Source: Ignavibacteria bacterium (GTDB lineage: Bacteria; Bacteroidota; Ignavibacteria; Tepidaquicellales; Tepidaquicellaceae). From it: a stretch of 64,000 nt of DNA. The stretch's first letter is position 1. Every line of letters starts with the position of its first letter. The DNA is taken from the NCBI GenBank assembly GCA_016704345.1, contig JADJAH010000013.1:124001-188000 (forward strand), given 5' to 3'. Below, in pieces: positions 29,901-39,094 of this stretch. Both the position numbers and the translations under genes were made by a program. Below the pieces are notes generated by a model. That model saw only the letters and a program-made list of their open reading frames with translations, had not been told where the DNA came from and searched no databases.

Positions 29901-31604
29901 ATTGTCTTTTGTGAATGAAGAAATGTCAAGACCTGATGCGGTTCCTTTTAGATTGTATGAGATGTTATCAATATTTGAAACATTTATCTTTCCGCTAAAC
30001 TTTGTATCCAATGTTGAAGATGCATAATTGATACCAAGCTTAACATCACCGCGGTTGAAGTCAAGCCTTCCCTCTGAATTCTTGATACTTTGTCCGTAAA
30101 ATTTTGTAGACCTTATCCTGTAATCCAAAAATCCTGACATTGTTTTGTAGTCAAAACCTTTGCCCGCAGTCTTGAACTCACCGGTTATGTCGCTCTCAAG
30201 CTTGCTGTCCTTAAAGAATTTTCCGAGGTTAACTCTACTGACCTCAAAGTCGCCTTTGTAAATACTCACATCACCGGAAGCATCAAGAGAACCGCTGCCG
30301 TTTATGTTTCCTACAGAACTTCGAAAGTCAATCTCGGCATCAAAGTTTGAAGGCTCTCCCTTGTACTTTGCATAAGGGACATACACGACTCCAACATGAC
30401 TATAGTCAGGGACATCCAACCCCGGAATAACTCTCCGCGTATCAGCCGGGTCTATAGAAAGATCCTTCCCTGCAATATCAAAATACAGTTTCGAAGGTTC
30501 GTCGAGATTCTTAATTCGTCCCGAGAAAGTTAGCGACGAGTTAGGGAGCTTAACTTCCAAAGAGTTGATGTTGAGGTCGGCGTAATCGCCTTCTGCAAAC
30601 AGCTTCAGGGAAACTACACTGTCCAAAAAACTCAGATCAGGCAAAAAGAATTTTAGATCTTCAAAGTTCACCTTCCGGAAGTTCAGATCAATCTGAGTCA
30701 TGTTATTATCAAACTCTTCGTAGTCTATTCCCTTCTCAAGACTGAATTCAGTCATCCGGATAAAGTTAATTGCTATGTCGCTTCTGTCTGTAAGCAATTC
30801 AAAATTCCGGATAGTTGCAATTTCATCAGTTTCATTTATCTCCGCCTCAAGATGCAAACTGTCAACGTTGAAATCAGAATTTGTCTTGAAGCTTAAGTTG
30901 TTGATCATTGCATCTTTGCGATTAGGGAAGTAGTTGCCTGATAAATCCAGGTTGAGTTCCGTTACATCAAGGTTGCTTACTCCGAATGTATCAAGCTTAG
31001 GCATGATAACATCATTGAAGCTGACTCCTTCAGGCTTGTTTTCAATTATCCGCAGACTTCCGTTCCTGATCTGAACTTTCCTTGCGGTGATACCCCAGTC
31101 AAATTCGGATGTTGTTGTATCTTCATCCTTTTCGGATTCAAGCAGATGTTCAAAATTCCAAACAAGACTGTCATTGCTTCCGGTTACTTTTGTGATGTTA
31201 ATTCTGGGCTGATCAAGGATCACTTCATCAGCGATTATTTCCTTTGAGAGAAGTCTGAGAATATTGTAGTCGAGTTTAAGCGAATTGAATTTCAGCAGGG
31301 TATCTTCTTTTACTATCACAGAAGTATTCTTCAGTTCAATGCCGCTAAGAATATTTCCTTCAAGAGATTCAACAATCACTTTCGATTGTTTCTTTTCGAG
31401 ATCTTTGTTGACTAAGTCTAAAGCATAATCAAGAGCATGCTTATTGAAAAAATCAGTTTGAATGAAAATTATAACTGCAAAAATCAAAAGTATTAAAACG
31501 CCGAGTATAAAACCGATGCGCCTGAAGAAAGTACCGCCGGATTTCTTGTCGGGTGAATTTTGTGATTGTTCGGAATTAATATTTGTGGGTTCGGCGTCTG
31601 CCAT
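26985..31604 (-). CDS. tamB: TamB-like translocation/assembly module protein (AsmA/TamB superfamily)
   Basis: A 1539-residue protein with one N-terminal membrane helix (about 30-49, IGFILGVLILLIFAVIIFIQ) and a very long periplasmic beta-taco region of repeated strands. The C-terminal TamB domain (DUF490) is recognisable: GKVVFNGPVTNPELDIEA, PKIDISLERFG, AISYLLFGKFQDQLT, SSELEKVLLFL and the final strand YYRIKF. TamB-like proteins bridge the periplasm and move phospholipids or help insert outer-membrane proteins. No tamA/BamA partner is next to it. It is in a minus-strand run with rfaE2/rfaE1 upstream and the damaged rnr immediately downstream. Confidence 0.88.
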   Translation of the reverse strand: MADAEPTNINSEQSQNSPDKKSGGTFFRRIGFILGVLILLIFAVIIFIQTDFFNKHALDYALDLVNKDLEKKQSKVIVESLEGNILSGIELKNTSVIVKEDTLLKFNSLKLDYNILRLLSKEIIADEVILDQPRINITKVTGSNDSLVWNFEHLLESEKDEDTTTSEFDWGITARKVQIRNGSLRIIENKPEGVSFNDVIMPKLDTFGVSNLDVTELNLDLSGNYFPNRKDAMINNLSFKTNSDFNVDSLHLEAEINETDEIATIRNFELLTDRSDIAINFIRMTEFSLEKGIDYEEFDNNMTQIDLNFRKVNFEDLKFFLPDLSFLDSVVSLKLFAEGDYADLNINSLEVKLPNSSLTFSGRIKNLDEPSKLYFDIAGKDLSIDPADTRRVIPGLDVPDYSHVGVVYVPYAKYKGEPSNFDAEIDFRSSVGNINGSGSLDASGDVSIYKGDFEVSRVNLGKFFKDSKLESDITGEFKTAGKGFDYKTMSGFLDYRIRSTKFYGQSIKNSEGRLDFNRGDVKLGINYASSTLDTKFSGKINVSNIDNISYNLKGTASGLDISSFTKDNSQKSNLNFNFDVNGRGFDPDKLAGNYKIDMRQSTFAGIEIPAGNIVLESGSGNMKKIDLLNDFADIEIDGNFGFSQIAESLQRNIESLMIAFEKDETPDTTFLLTVPLSSSGCNEFYLNYKLNIKNPNAIKSYLDSIDVIVKGFLTGHISDSCGMFTLNTEGYLQDLNFTDSSIAADTLPLNFLIRNNTALPGLQGFYADMNLRAPSMFFSGFRVDSVDAELFVIDGKDSIALTAHKDSVLKLFTVLSIKDSMIATFDTLVLQHKDFSLSNNKDLSIQYVSNDSIEGINFRTFSITSLGQRLSVDGFYSIKDSSSLKLTGKNLKVETYSLLLGNQVVDSTNTLLGNIRNLEIDFNGTLRDPYFKIIAISDILRYGSTRIGRLDANLSYENDNAVSDITFTNINNTGDFSIKGNLPMILTFEDDTTNLKERREVFLDKDVNLSAVADNFQIKVFQQLLPYTKGFEGTLDGSISILGKAEKPNLSGNMRVDSGKISVTLTKMKYSFDANVETNNEKLIIKNSHLFSAEEPSRFISASGYVDLTGLKLNDIRLDMTGDIKAFDKDNGTTELGIAGDLWVGSGKPGLLLTGREGRFDLTGNLLLVKGNVSFNPFIQEAYKIYDDDFSYGVIIDSVLKEGQVVNRVLKERKDSMLVLTNLNLNPFEKVLYISTNTAPIKKIAREKSGAFIYNVYVTTSDNVFLRFIVNERSQQEFFGEIKTDLYVDNRETNIAARGTVTLGNNCYYRFFRKFDATGKVVFNGPVTNPELDIEANYKGVVSENASGIQSFFDEVLIYLAVTGPAMNPKIDISLERFGTKETGQNAASDAISYLLFGKFQDQLTFSQSSTLWVNIGTSYLSGFLSSELEKVLLFLINTDVSYVDSQDGSIAENADIRFTAAFGDAIVRFGGQLFKGISNTDFIVDYPLGKLLNSKTLSNNLVLRVERIYDPIDFSSSSSSSTISGSRVGAQIYYRIKF

Positions 31605-31618
31605 CTGCAGGAATGAAC

Positions 31619-32092
31619 TTACTTTTGTTTGTCCTTCGACATTCGATCTATTATTGACGTCGTAGAATAGCTGTCAACAAACTTCAGGCTAATAACTTTT
31701 CCTCCGTGACCCTTCACAACATCGGAACCAACTATATCTTCTTCTTTCCAGTCTCCTCCTTTAACAAGTACATCGGGAATTACTTCAGAGATCAGATTGA
31801 ACGGCGTGTCTTCAGTAAAAATTGTTACTAAATCTACCGGCTTTAGCTTGTCGAGCATAAATGCACGGTCGCTCTCATTATTGATTGGTCTGTCATCGCC
31901 CTTCAGCCTCTTGACTGATTCATCTGAATTAACACCTACAACAAGCAAATCTCCAAGTGATTTTGCCTGCTCCAGATATTCTGCATGTCCCCTGTGAAGT
32001 ATATCGAAGCAACCGTTCGTGAAAACAATCTTCTTGCCGTTGTTCTTAAATTCTTCAGTCGTCTTTTTTATATCCTTAACTTCAATGATCAT
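31619..32092 (-). CDS. rfaE2: D-glycero-beta-D-manno-heptose 1-phosphate adenylyltransferase
   Basis: A 157-residue cytidylyltransferase-fold enzyme equal to the C-terminal domain of HldE. Motifs are FTNGCFDILHRGHAEYLEQA (about 24-43, with the HxGH nucleotide site), VGVNSDESVKRLKG, RPINNESDRAFML, DVLVKGGDW and SYSTTSIIDRM. It makes ADP-heptose for the LPS core. Its ATG overlaps the stop of rfaE1 (TGATG), indicating translational coupling, and it lies 14 bases upstream of tamB. Confidence 0.93.
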   Translation of the reverse strand: MIIEVKDIKKTTEEFKNNGKKIVFTNGCFDILHRGHAEYLEQAKSLGDLLVVGVNSDESVKRLKGDDRPINNESDRAFMLDKLKPVDLVTIFTEDTPFNLISEVIPDVLVKGGDWKEEDIVGSDVVKGHGGKVISLKFVDSYSTTSIIDRMSKDKQK

Positions 32093-33084
32093 CAGATGCC
32101 TCCTGAAATGTTGGCTATGAGGGCGTCTTTGTATACGGGCACTATTCCAACTTCTTCAACGACAAGTCCCGCGGCATAGTTTGAGATAACGGCTGCATCT
32201 CTCAAGCTGGATCCTCCTGCAAGACAAACTGCAATAGTTGAGATGACTGTGTCACCGGCTCCTGAAACATCTGCAACCTTCCGCGCCTTTGTTCCGATAA
32301 TTTCTTTTGTAATTTTGCCATTACTCTTCTCAAGTATCATCATTCCGTGTTCTCCAAGTGTCAGTATAATGTTTTCGCATTTTATCTTTTCCATAACTTC
32401 TTCAGCAAGAACGTCTATGTGATTATGATCCTTCACTTTTTTCCCCATAGCATCTTCGAGTTCCTTCCTGTTTGGCTTAAAAAGATACACATCATTATAT
32501 TCAAAAAAATTCTCAAACTTAGGATCAACAAGAATCCGAAGTTCCTTCTTCTTCGCAACATCATTAATTTTATGAATAACATTTTTAGTGAGCACTCCTT
32601 TATTGTAATCCTGTAAAATTACTACATCGCCGGTTCTGGCATTAAGTTCCAGCAACTCCACCAATTTTTTTCCGGAGATTTCTGAGATATCTTCTTTTGA
32701 TTCGCTGTCTATCCTTATGAGATGATGTGCATCGGATATCACTCTTGTCTTGCTGGTGGTAGGTCTTTTATCTTCAGTGATCAATCCGTCCGTCGATACT
32801 CCCAACGACTTAAGCTGCTCTTTCAAAAGCTCGGATTCTCTGTCATCGCCTGTTATTCCAATAAGATAGGGGATAGAACCCAAAGTACTAATATTGAATG
32901 CAACATTAGCAGCGCCGCCAAGTCGATTTTCGCTTTTCTTAATATCAAATACCTGAACAGGCGCTTCCGGAGAGATCCTGTTTACATCCCCGAAAAGATA
33001 CCGGTCAAGCATAACATCGCCAATAATAAATATATGAGAGTTGCCGGCCTTGGCAAATATGTTCTCAAGAAATGCTTTATTCAT
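32092..33084 (-). CDS. rfaE1: D-glycero-beta-D-manno-heptose-7-phosphate kinase
   Basis: A PfkB/ribokinase-family kinase, 330 residues from the ATG at 33084 (a TTG at 33120 would add 12). It corresponds to the N-terminal half of HldE: FIIGDVMLDRYLFGDVNRISPEAPVQVF, the NRLGGAANVAFNIS box, TSKTRVISDAHHLIRID, and the catalytic C-terminal box VADVSGAGDTVIST. It phosphorylates heptose 7-phosphate for ADP-heptose synthesis. The two HldE activities are separate genes here, overlapping by one base. With the GT9 gene at 16 kb this indicates a heptose-containing LPS core. Confidence 0.92.
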   Translation of the reverse strand: MNKAFLENIFAKAGNSHIFIIGDVMLDRYLFGDVNRISPEAPVQVFDIKKSENRLGGAANVAFNISTLGSIPYLIGITGDDRESELLKEQLKSLGVSTDGLITEDKRPTTSKTRVISDAHHLIRIDSESKEDISEISGKKLVELLELNARTGDVVILQDYNKGVLTKNVIHKINDVAKKKELRILVDPKFENFFEYNDVYLFKPNRKELEDAMGKKVKDHNHIDVLAEEVMEKIKCENIILTLGEHGMMILEKSNGKITKEIIGTKARKVADVSGAGDTVISTIAVCLAGGSSLRDAAVISNYAAGLVVEEVGIVPVYKDALIANISGGI

Positions 33085-33314
33085 TGAGATTAAGATATAG
33101 TTATTAAAGAGGTTATTCAATGTGAAATTGTAGAATGATACGGCTAATGTGTTTATGAATAACAGACTTAAGACTACGTTGATCTAAAATATAATTATCC
33201 GACTGATAGAAATGTGGACTATAAGAAGTTGCCGGACCAAATAAATGATCCGGCAATCTAAGAAATAAAAATATCACGATTTCCAATCTGATGATTGAAA
33301 ACGTCCAAGTGAAA

Positions 33315-36090
33315 TTATTTGACAAGCATGATCCTTCTGACAAGAGTATTGTTGTCAGTCTTAAGTCTCACATAATAAGCCCCGCTTGAAAATGAAGCAG
33401 CATCAAAAACATACTTATGATATCCTTTGGTATGAACGCCCTCCGCAATTTTTGCAATCATCTTTCCTGTTATGTCAAATACAGAAACCTCAGCGAAAGC
33501 ATCCTCCGGAAGTTTGAATCTAATTATAGTAACAGGGTTAAATGGATTTGGAACGTTTGGAAGAAGTTCTACAGTGGATTCATTTTCAATTTTCTTGTCA
33601 GAATGAGTCTCGCCAAAATAATCGTATCCGTGTACAAAACCGGCAGGCTTCTCATAGCGTCCGCTCGAAATCAATACGAATGATCTCTTCATTCCCGGTT
33701 GTGGCGCATCGCAATTTACTTTGAACTTAAGGATTAAAGAAGTGCTGCTGTCTATCTCTGCATGAATGTTGTCTTCGTACTTTAGCAACTGTAAGACGTT
33801 TCCTGATACAATGTCTTCGGCAGATACAAGTTCTTGTTCAGATGACTGAAATTCACTATACTTAATCGGAACAACTGCAATATACGAAACATTGAAATCT
33901 CTTTTCCAATACATTTCTGCAAGCGTAATATTCCTGCCTGCCCACAAAGGAATTATAACGGGCGCTGCAAACTGTCTCATTGCGAAATTAACCGGAACAA
34001 CATTAAAACCTCCGTATTCATCATGTGCGGTCAATTCTCCGGCAACATCTTTCACAACCGGAATGACATGCTTTGGAGGGGGAGATGCATCGAATATAAT
34101 TCCCAAAGTATCCTGAGTTGTTATTCCATCAGTAAACTTTGCATACATATAGTCTTTTGTGAAATCCATTTACTGATTTTCCTTCCGTTGTGTCGTATTG
34201 AAGTATCTCAGTGACATCAATCCCGGAGATCTCGGCTGCTGCAGGTGAAAGGATTTGAGAAGCATTGAAAGTGACAAGATCGTTATTGTTGGTCACAGAC
34301 AGATTTGTATTCACCGGATGATCAACTGAAAGTAAACTGAATTTGTCAAAGTAACTTCTGTCAATTGAATTTTCATCAACTGCAATTGTAACAGTTGAAT
34401 CAGCAGGATTTATTGCAGGCAATGTCTTGAGGACAAGTTTGTCTGTAATGTCTTTGTCTTTATTTTCCTGAAACTCGGACTTGTGCAGAATGTTGTTCTC
34501 AAAGACAAATTTGTTGCCATCATGAGTCAGCACCAGAGGGCAACCGGCAAACGGACTTGGTCTCAAATGTTGATTCGGATGAATTGATACAAGTCTCCCT
34601 GAATTGAAATTGTAGAACTTTGTGTCAGAACCGGCAAGATTTGATATCTTTACTCCAATATAAAGATGAAGCGGATCCGGAGCGGCATTAGAACCTCCGC
34701 TGGTACATAAGGAATCATATTTCAGGCAAGTCCAATTATTTCTGAATCCGTGATTGAATATCCTGAGTTTGTTGCCCTGCTGAGTTACCGTTAAGCCGGG
34801 TATGTTCGAATTGCAAATATTTGAAGTGTCGCATACTCTTACCAGCCATTGATAACTGAGATTTGTACCCGATGCATTACATGTGAGTTCCAAGGTCTCA
34901 CCATTAAAAACAAACTGATCAGGCAGGTTGTAACTAAATCCATTTATGCGCGGTGTCTGATCTGAGACAATGCCGAACTTGTTATAAACATACCAAAGAA
35001 ATCCGGCGACTGATCTTATTGTGTAAACAAACAATCTGTCAGCGGATACATGAGCGTGCTGCTGCGGAGATGTTGTGGTTGAAATGTTTTGAGAAGCAAT
35101 GTATTGATATGCCGGATTAATTTGCTGCTCATAGTTCTCATTCGAGTAAGCAGGTGAATAGTATAAATTTTCATCACCGTGATAATCGTCGCTTGAGAAT
35201 CTGTCAGCTATCTGATTCGTTGTGAAAATTGCATACCTATGAGGGTAAGACTTATTGTTGATGTTGACAAGTCCGCCCTGCTGAAATGCATCCATCCAGT
35301 CATAGTTTGAATATACCTGTGGGATGTAATCCGTTTCAAAATAATCTCCGAAAAGATGAAGATCATTGTGAGCATGTGCAGGAATGCCTGAGTCTTCTAT
35401 AAGGTGGCACAATCTCCCAACTATTTCCCAGCAGATTCTCTTTGCAAGTGCATCGCCTTCTGCAAAGCTGTAGCTGTTGGAATTCTTCACAAGGAATGGT
35501 ATCAATGACATTGGCGGATCTTCTTCGTACCAGTTGCCATTGCCGATGTCAAGCCAGTGAGTTACAACAAACTTCGAGTGATCTTTATAAGCGCTGTGAA
35601 GACTATCATACTTCACTCTTACATAGTATGGTATCAGATTATAAAAGAACGGACCTATCTCAAGCCAGTTCCTGTCGCCCGTTTTGCCTGTCCAGTAAGC
35701 GAGCATTTTTTTGTAAGCATTGTCGTAGATCCTGTTGTGAGGCGGGGGATTGAATCCTGCATTGTCGCCAAGATCGGCATCCCAAAAATGAGTTGCCGAT
35801 ACATAAGGAAACGGATAACCATACACTACATCTTCCTCGTCTTCTCTGTATGCACCGGTGACTATGTATCCCTTCTGCCATGGACCTGTTCCATTTAAAT
35901 TGCCGTCCTGCCAATGCCCGACTCGCTGGTTCATCACTGAGTTGATCACTTCTGGATGCTGGGCTTTGACAAGTTCCCATGCCTGATATGTGATGTACTT
36001 GTGTATATCCTGAATGTGCTCCGTGTATTGAGCCGTGATTAAAGACGGTGCAAGTAAAATCAGCAGTATCATTTTGACTATTGTTTTCAT
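33315..36090 (-). pseudogene. Secreted zinc phospholipase C/S1-P1 nuclease-like enzyme with T9SS tail, split by a frameshift
   Basis: The first frame (36090-34129, 653 residues) has a signal peptide (IVKMILLILLAPSLITAQ) and an alpha-helical zinc domain with HWQDGN, GAYREDEED, THFWDAD and the metal motif HLIEDSGIPAHAHNDLH near 235-251, as in bacterial phospholipase C. An Ig-like region follows. It ends in KSVNGFHKRLYVCKVY and a stop. The second frame (34169-33315) continues as MDFTKDYMYAKFTDG and ends with a T9SS type A tail: NVPNPFNPVTIIRFKLPED, VFDITGKMI, GAYYVRLKT, VRRIMLVK. Removing one A in GTAAATGG (about 34167-34170) joins them into 924 residues. As written, the enzyme loses its export tail and the second piece has no signal peptide. 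Confidence 0.78.
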
Positions 36091-36146
36091 CGTGTCTTTG
36101 TTTAGAATTTTAGAATCATGTGTGTCTTCATTGCAAGTGATAGAGA

Positions 36147-36181
36147 AATCAGTTTGGCGGTGAGCGCCAAACAGTCTGATT
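36147..36181. promoter_or_regulatory. Interrupted hairpin between divergent secreted-protein genes
   Basis: AATCAG-TTTGGCG (36147-36159) faces CGCCAAA (36165-36171) and, after a 4-base bulge, CTGATT (36176-36181). It sits in the 260-base gap between the divergent phospholipase-like gene and the dockerin-tailed gene. It could be an operator or a repeat; nothing decides between them. Confidence 0.35.
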
Positions 36182-36352
36182 CAAGGTGGTCTGATGTTGC
36201 TTATCATTTCAATCAGTTTTATTTGTTAAAGAACTACTGCAAACTAATTCAATTCTAAATTTCATTCAAAAAGTTTTTTGTTGATTTGTGAAATGACATT
36301 TAGGAAATAAATATCGGAATGAATTTTTCTTCGGGAAGGCTATATTTCTCAT

Positions 36353-36383
36353 TTGACTTATTGAGAACTAAAATTTACTTTTG
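36353..36383 (+). promoter_or_regulatory. Bacteroidota-type promoter (TTG-N20-TACTTTTG)
   Basis: TTG at 36353-36355 and TACTTTTG at 36376-36383 match the -33 TTG / -7 TAnnTTTG consensus with a 20-base spacer. Transcription would begin about 36390, leaving a short leader with AAGGGGG ahead of the ATG at 36423. This also argues against the upstream TTG at 36381 as the start. Confidence 0.65.
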
Positions 36384-36422
36384 CGGGAATTCAAAATTTT
36401 TATAAACTTTAAGGGGGCAATT

Positions 36423-38981
36423 ATGAAGGGTAAGTTCTTCATCTATCTCATACCAATGTTTTTGGTATGTCTACTAGTCTACGGCTTTTCAAATGTAGAC
36501 GATCCTAAAAATGATTCACATGACGGAGCACAAACTCAGGCACCGTTCGTAAACGGCAAGGTCAGCACAAGGGGCGGTGGTCCAGTACAAATGGACACAA
36601 TCCTTCAAGCCGGTTTTCCATATCCAAGAGTTTTCAACTGGGATTATTCAGGAATTGTCGGAATAAACGGAGGAACTGTTGGAGCTATCACTTTTAACAA
36701 TAAGTGGATTCTGAACAAATGGAATGCTCCGCCAACCTGGCACAGACGCAACAATGACGGTACAAACGGTGGACCAGGTACAGTTTCCGACTCTACAAAC
36801 AATTACAATGCAGGAACTGGTGCCATAAGGGACCTTACAATTGCTCCCGATGGTTCCGGTACAAATTATTTGTGGGGTGGCTCAGCAGGTACAGCCCTTT
36901 ACAAACTCGATGCTCTCGGAAACAGGATTGCCACTTATACACATACCGGTGCATCTTACAGGGCAATTGCATGGGATCCGAACAGAAAAGGTTTCTGGAG
37001 TGCAAACTTTACAGGTAACATTGTCTGCCGTGACACATTAGGAAATGTGCTGGCAACAGTTGTTAATGCCACAACGGATTCAATCGCAGGAAAGTATGGA
37101 CTTGGTTTTGACAGTTCTTCCGTTCCGGGACAAGCTTTCCTTTGGGTCTGGAATCAAGGGACCAGGCCAAGCATTACCCAGGCTAACCCCAACGGCGGTG
37201 ACGAGGTAATAAAAATTAGTCTTGCAACAGGTACAGTTGTTGGTCGATGGGTTATTTACAGACCGGCTGCAAGTCTTTATATTGCAGGTGGTGCTGAAGT
37301 TCAAGTAATTGGTGGTACAACTTATCTCTTTGTTAATCATCAGAATGGTGCTGTTTCCGGATATGATCTCTCAAATCCTATCCCGCTTGCACCGAATGAT
37401 GTTGGAACAGCGGGCATTTCAAGACCGCAAACAACAGAACTCCTGGCAAATCCGTTCACCCCGTCAGCAACGGTAACAAATTACGGAGCGAACACTCAGA
37501 CATTCAACGTTACAATGACAATTCAGCCGGGTGGTTATACAAGCACACAGACAGTTACAGGTCTGGCTTCGTTGTCAAGCACAGTTGTTAATTTTGCTTC
37601 ATATCCGGCAAGCTCAACAGGTTCGTTTACAGCCAAGACTTATACTCAGCTTGGAACCGATACGAATCCAAACAACGATACAACAACAAGGGTCTTCACA
37701 GTTGTAAATCCGAATTATGCTACAACAGGCGGCTTCTCGTATTCTAACTCCGTAACAGGTACCGGAGCGCCTTCACAACCGGATTATTGCTGGAAGGATA
37801 CTGCAGGCAGCACAAGCTTATGCGTGAACAGCGTAAATGCCAACGCAGGAATCTTTACAGGTACGCTTGATGACGGTTATTGGGCAGTAAAACTGCCGGT
37901 AGGAAAGAAGATCAGACTTGGTGGAGTTTCGTATGATTCGTTCTTCGTGGCTACCAACGGAACAGTGGGCTTTGCCAGACAGGCAGGACTTACATCTTTC
38001 TCGCCGTCTCAGGTATCAACAAACAGGCCTGCGCTGTATGCTCTTTGGCAGGATATGAATCTCACAGTCAATGCATCTTATCCGGTTAACAGAGTCAGTT
38101 ATAAGGTTAATGGTTATCAGCTGATAATAACTTATAACAGAATTCCTGAATATACTCCGGTTGGTACTGATGATTATGTTACATACCAGGTAGTAATTGA
38201 TCTTGTTGAACCATCCTATTCACCGGATTCAAGATTCCTTGTTCAGTATAATCCAACAGAAACCGGAGCAGGTTACATAAATTTCTACAATACAGCTGCT
38301 CTTAACGCGCATGTTATTGGAATTCAAAGCGCTTCGGGAGCAATCAACTCTTACTACAGAGCTGCATATCCTGTATCTCCGTTTGGACCGATGTTTGGTG
38401 CTAGCCCGATCGCAGTTCAGTTTGGACCTGACGCGAACAGGCTGAATGCCTCATGCGATGCTTCGACTTTGACACTGAATGCATCAATTGAAGCTATTAC
38501 TCCAAACAGTACAAGCGATACAATCACTGTGCTGCTCAGATCTTCAACAGCTCCTTATGAAATAGTTGATGCAGCCAGCGGAGTATTAAGTTCATCCGGT
38601 TCTGCTTCATTGATCTTCACCAAGGCTAATCTTGGATCGAGCTACTACATTGTAGTAAAGCACAGAAGCACAATTGAAACATGGAGCGCAAATCCAATTG
38701 CTTTCACTGCTAACACGTCGTACGATTTCACATCGGGAGTGTCACAAGCATACGGAAGCAATATGGTTCTTATAAGCGGTGAAGCAAGCGTCTATAGTGG
38801 TGATGTAAATCAAGACGGAATTATTGATGCATCTGACGGAAGTCTTGTTGATAATGATGCATTCAACTTTAATGGAGGCTATATTCCTACCGACGTCAAT
38901 AATGACGGTTTTGTTGATGCATCAGACGCAGCCTATGTTGATAACAATGCATTCAATTTCATTGGTATCGTAAGGCCGTAA
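36423..38981 (+). CDS. Large secreted protein with beta-propeller-like N-terminus and dockerin-like tail
   Basis: An 852-residue protein from ATG 36423 (good AAGGGGG site, promoter just upstream). A signal peptide (GKFFIYLIPMFLVCLLVYGFS) precedes a WD/propeller-like region (IRDLTIAPDGSGTNYLWGG, YRAIAWDPNRKGFWSANF), a CARDB-like domain (TELLANPFTPSATVTNYG..TFNVTM), and a jelly-roll-like domain. The last 150 residues are a beta-domain (APYEIVDAASGVLSS, SYYIVVKHRSTIETWS, YGSNM) and two calcium-loop dockerin-like repeats, GDVNQDGIIDASD and TDVNNDGFVDASD, each followed by DN.AFNF. The same tail is on the BNR protein at 55.7 kb. There is no T9SS tail. The substrate is unknown; a surface or extracellular location is likely. 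Confidence 0.75.
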   Translation: MKGKFFIYLIPMFLVCLLVYGFSNVDDPKNDSHDGAQTQAPFVNGKVSTRGGGPVQMDTILQAGFPYPRVFNWDYSGIVGINGGTVGAITFNNKWILNKWNAPPTWHRRNNDGTNGGPGTVSDSTNNYNAGTGAIRDLTIAPDGSGTNYLWGGSAGTALYKLDALGNRIATYTHTGASYRAIAWDPNRKGFWSANFTGNIVCRDTLGNVLATVVNATTDSIAGKYGLGFDSSSVPGQAFLWVWNQGTRPSITQANPNGGDEVIKISLATGTVVGRWVIYRPAASLYIAGGAEVQVIGGTTYLFVNHQNGAVSGYDLSNPIPLAPNDVGTAGISRPQTTELLANPFTPSATVTNYGANTQTFNVTMTIQPGGYTSTQTVTGLASLSSTVVNFASYPASSTGSFTAKTYTQLGTDTNPNNDTTTRVFTVVNPNYATTGGFSYSNSVTGTGAPSQPDYCWKDTAGSTSLCVNSVNANAGIFTGTLDDGYWAVKLPVGKKIRLGGVSYDSFFVATNGTVGFARQAGLTSFSPSQVSTNRPALYALWQDMNLTVNASYPVNRVSYKVNGYQLIITYNRIPEYTPVGTDDYVTYQVVIDLVEPSYSPDSRFLVQYNPTETGAGYINFYNTAALNAHVIGIQSASGAINSYYRAAYPVSPFGPMFGASPIAVQFGPDANRLNASCDASTLTLNASIEAITPNSTSDTITVLLRSSTAPYEIVDAASGVLSSSGSASLIFTKANLGSSYYIVVKHRSTIETWSANPIAFTANTSYDFTSGVSQAYGSNMVLISGEASVYSGDVNQDGIIDASDGSLVDNDAFNFNGGYIPTDVNNDGFVDASDAAYVDNNAFNFIGIVRP

Positions 38982-39013
38982 GTTCCATTTTTGTAAATTG
39001 ATTTAATTGGGTA

Positions 39014-39050
39014 AGCCCGTCCCGAGTATTCGGGATGGGCTTTTTGTTTT
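39014..39050 (+). terminator. Rho-independent terminator
   Basis: AGCCCGTCCCGA (39014-39025), loop GTAT, then TCGGGATGGGCT (39030-39041), followed by TTTTTGTTTT. The stem is 12 bp with one wobble. It ends the transcript of the dockerin-tailed gene and makes an upstream TTG-type start of the next gene at 39035 unlikely. Confidence 0.9.
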
Positions 39051-39094
39051 GGAACAAAATTATGATTTTAGAAGTAATCAATTATAAAAATTTT

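Noticed and set aside
38800..38981. Cellulosome-type dockerin
   Set aside because: The calcium loops resemble dockerin, but no cohesin, scaffoldin or cellulase is present; it is treated as a dockerin-like surface tail.
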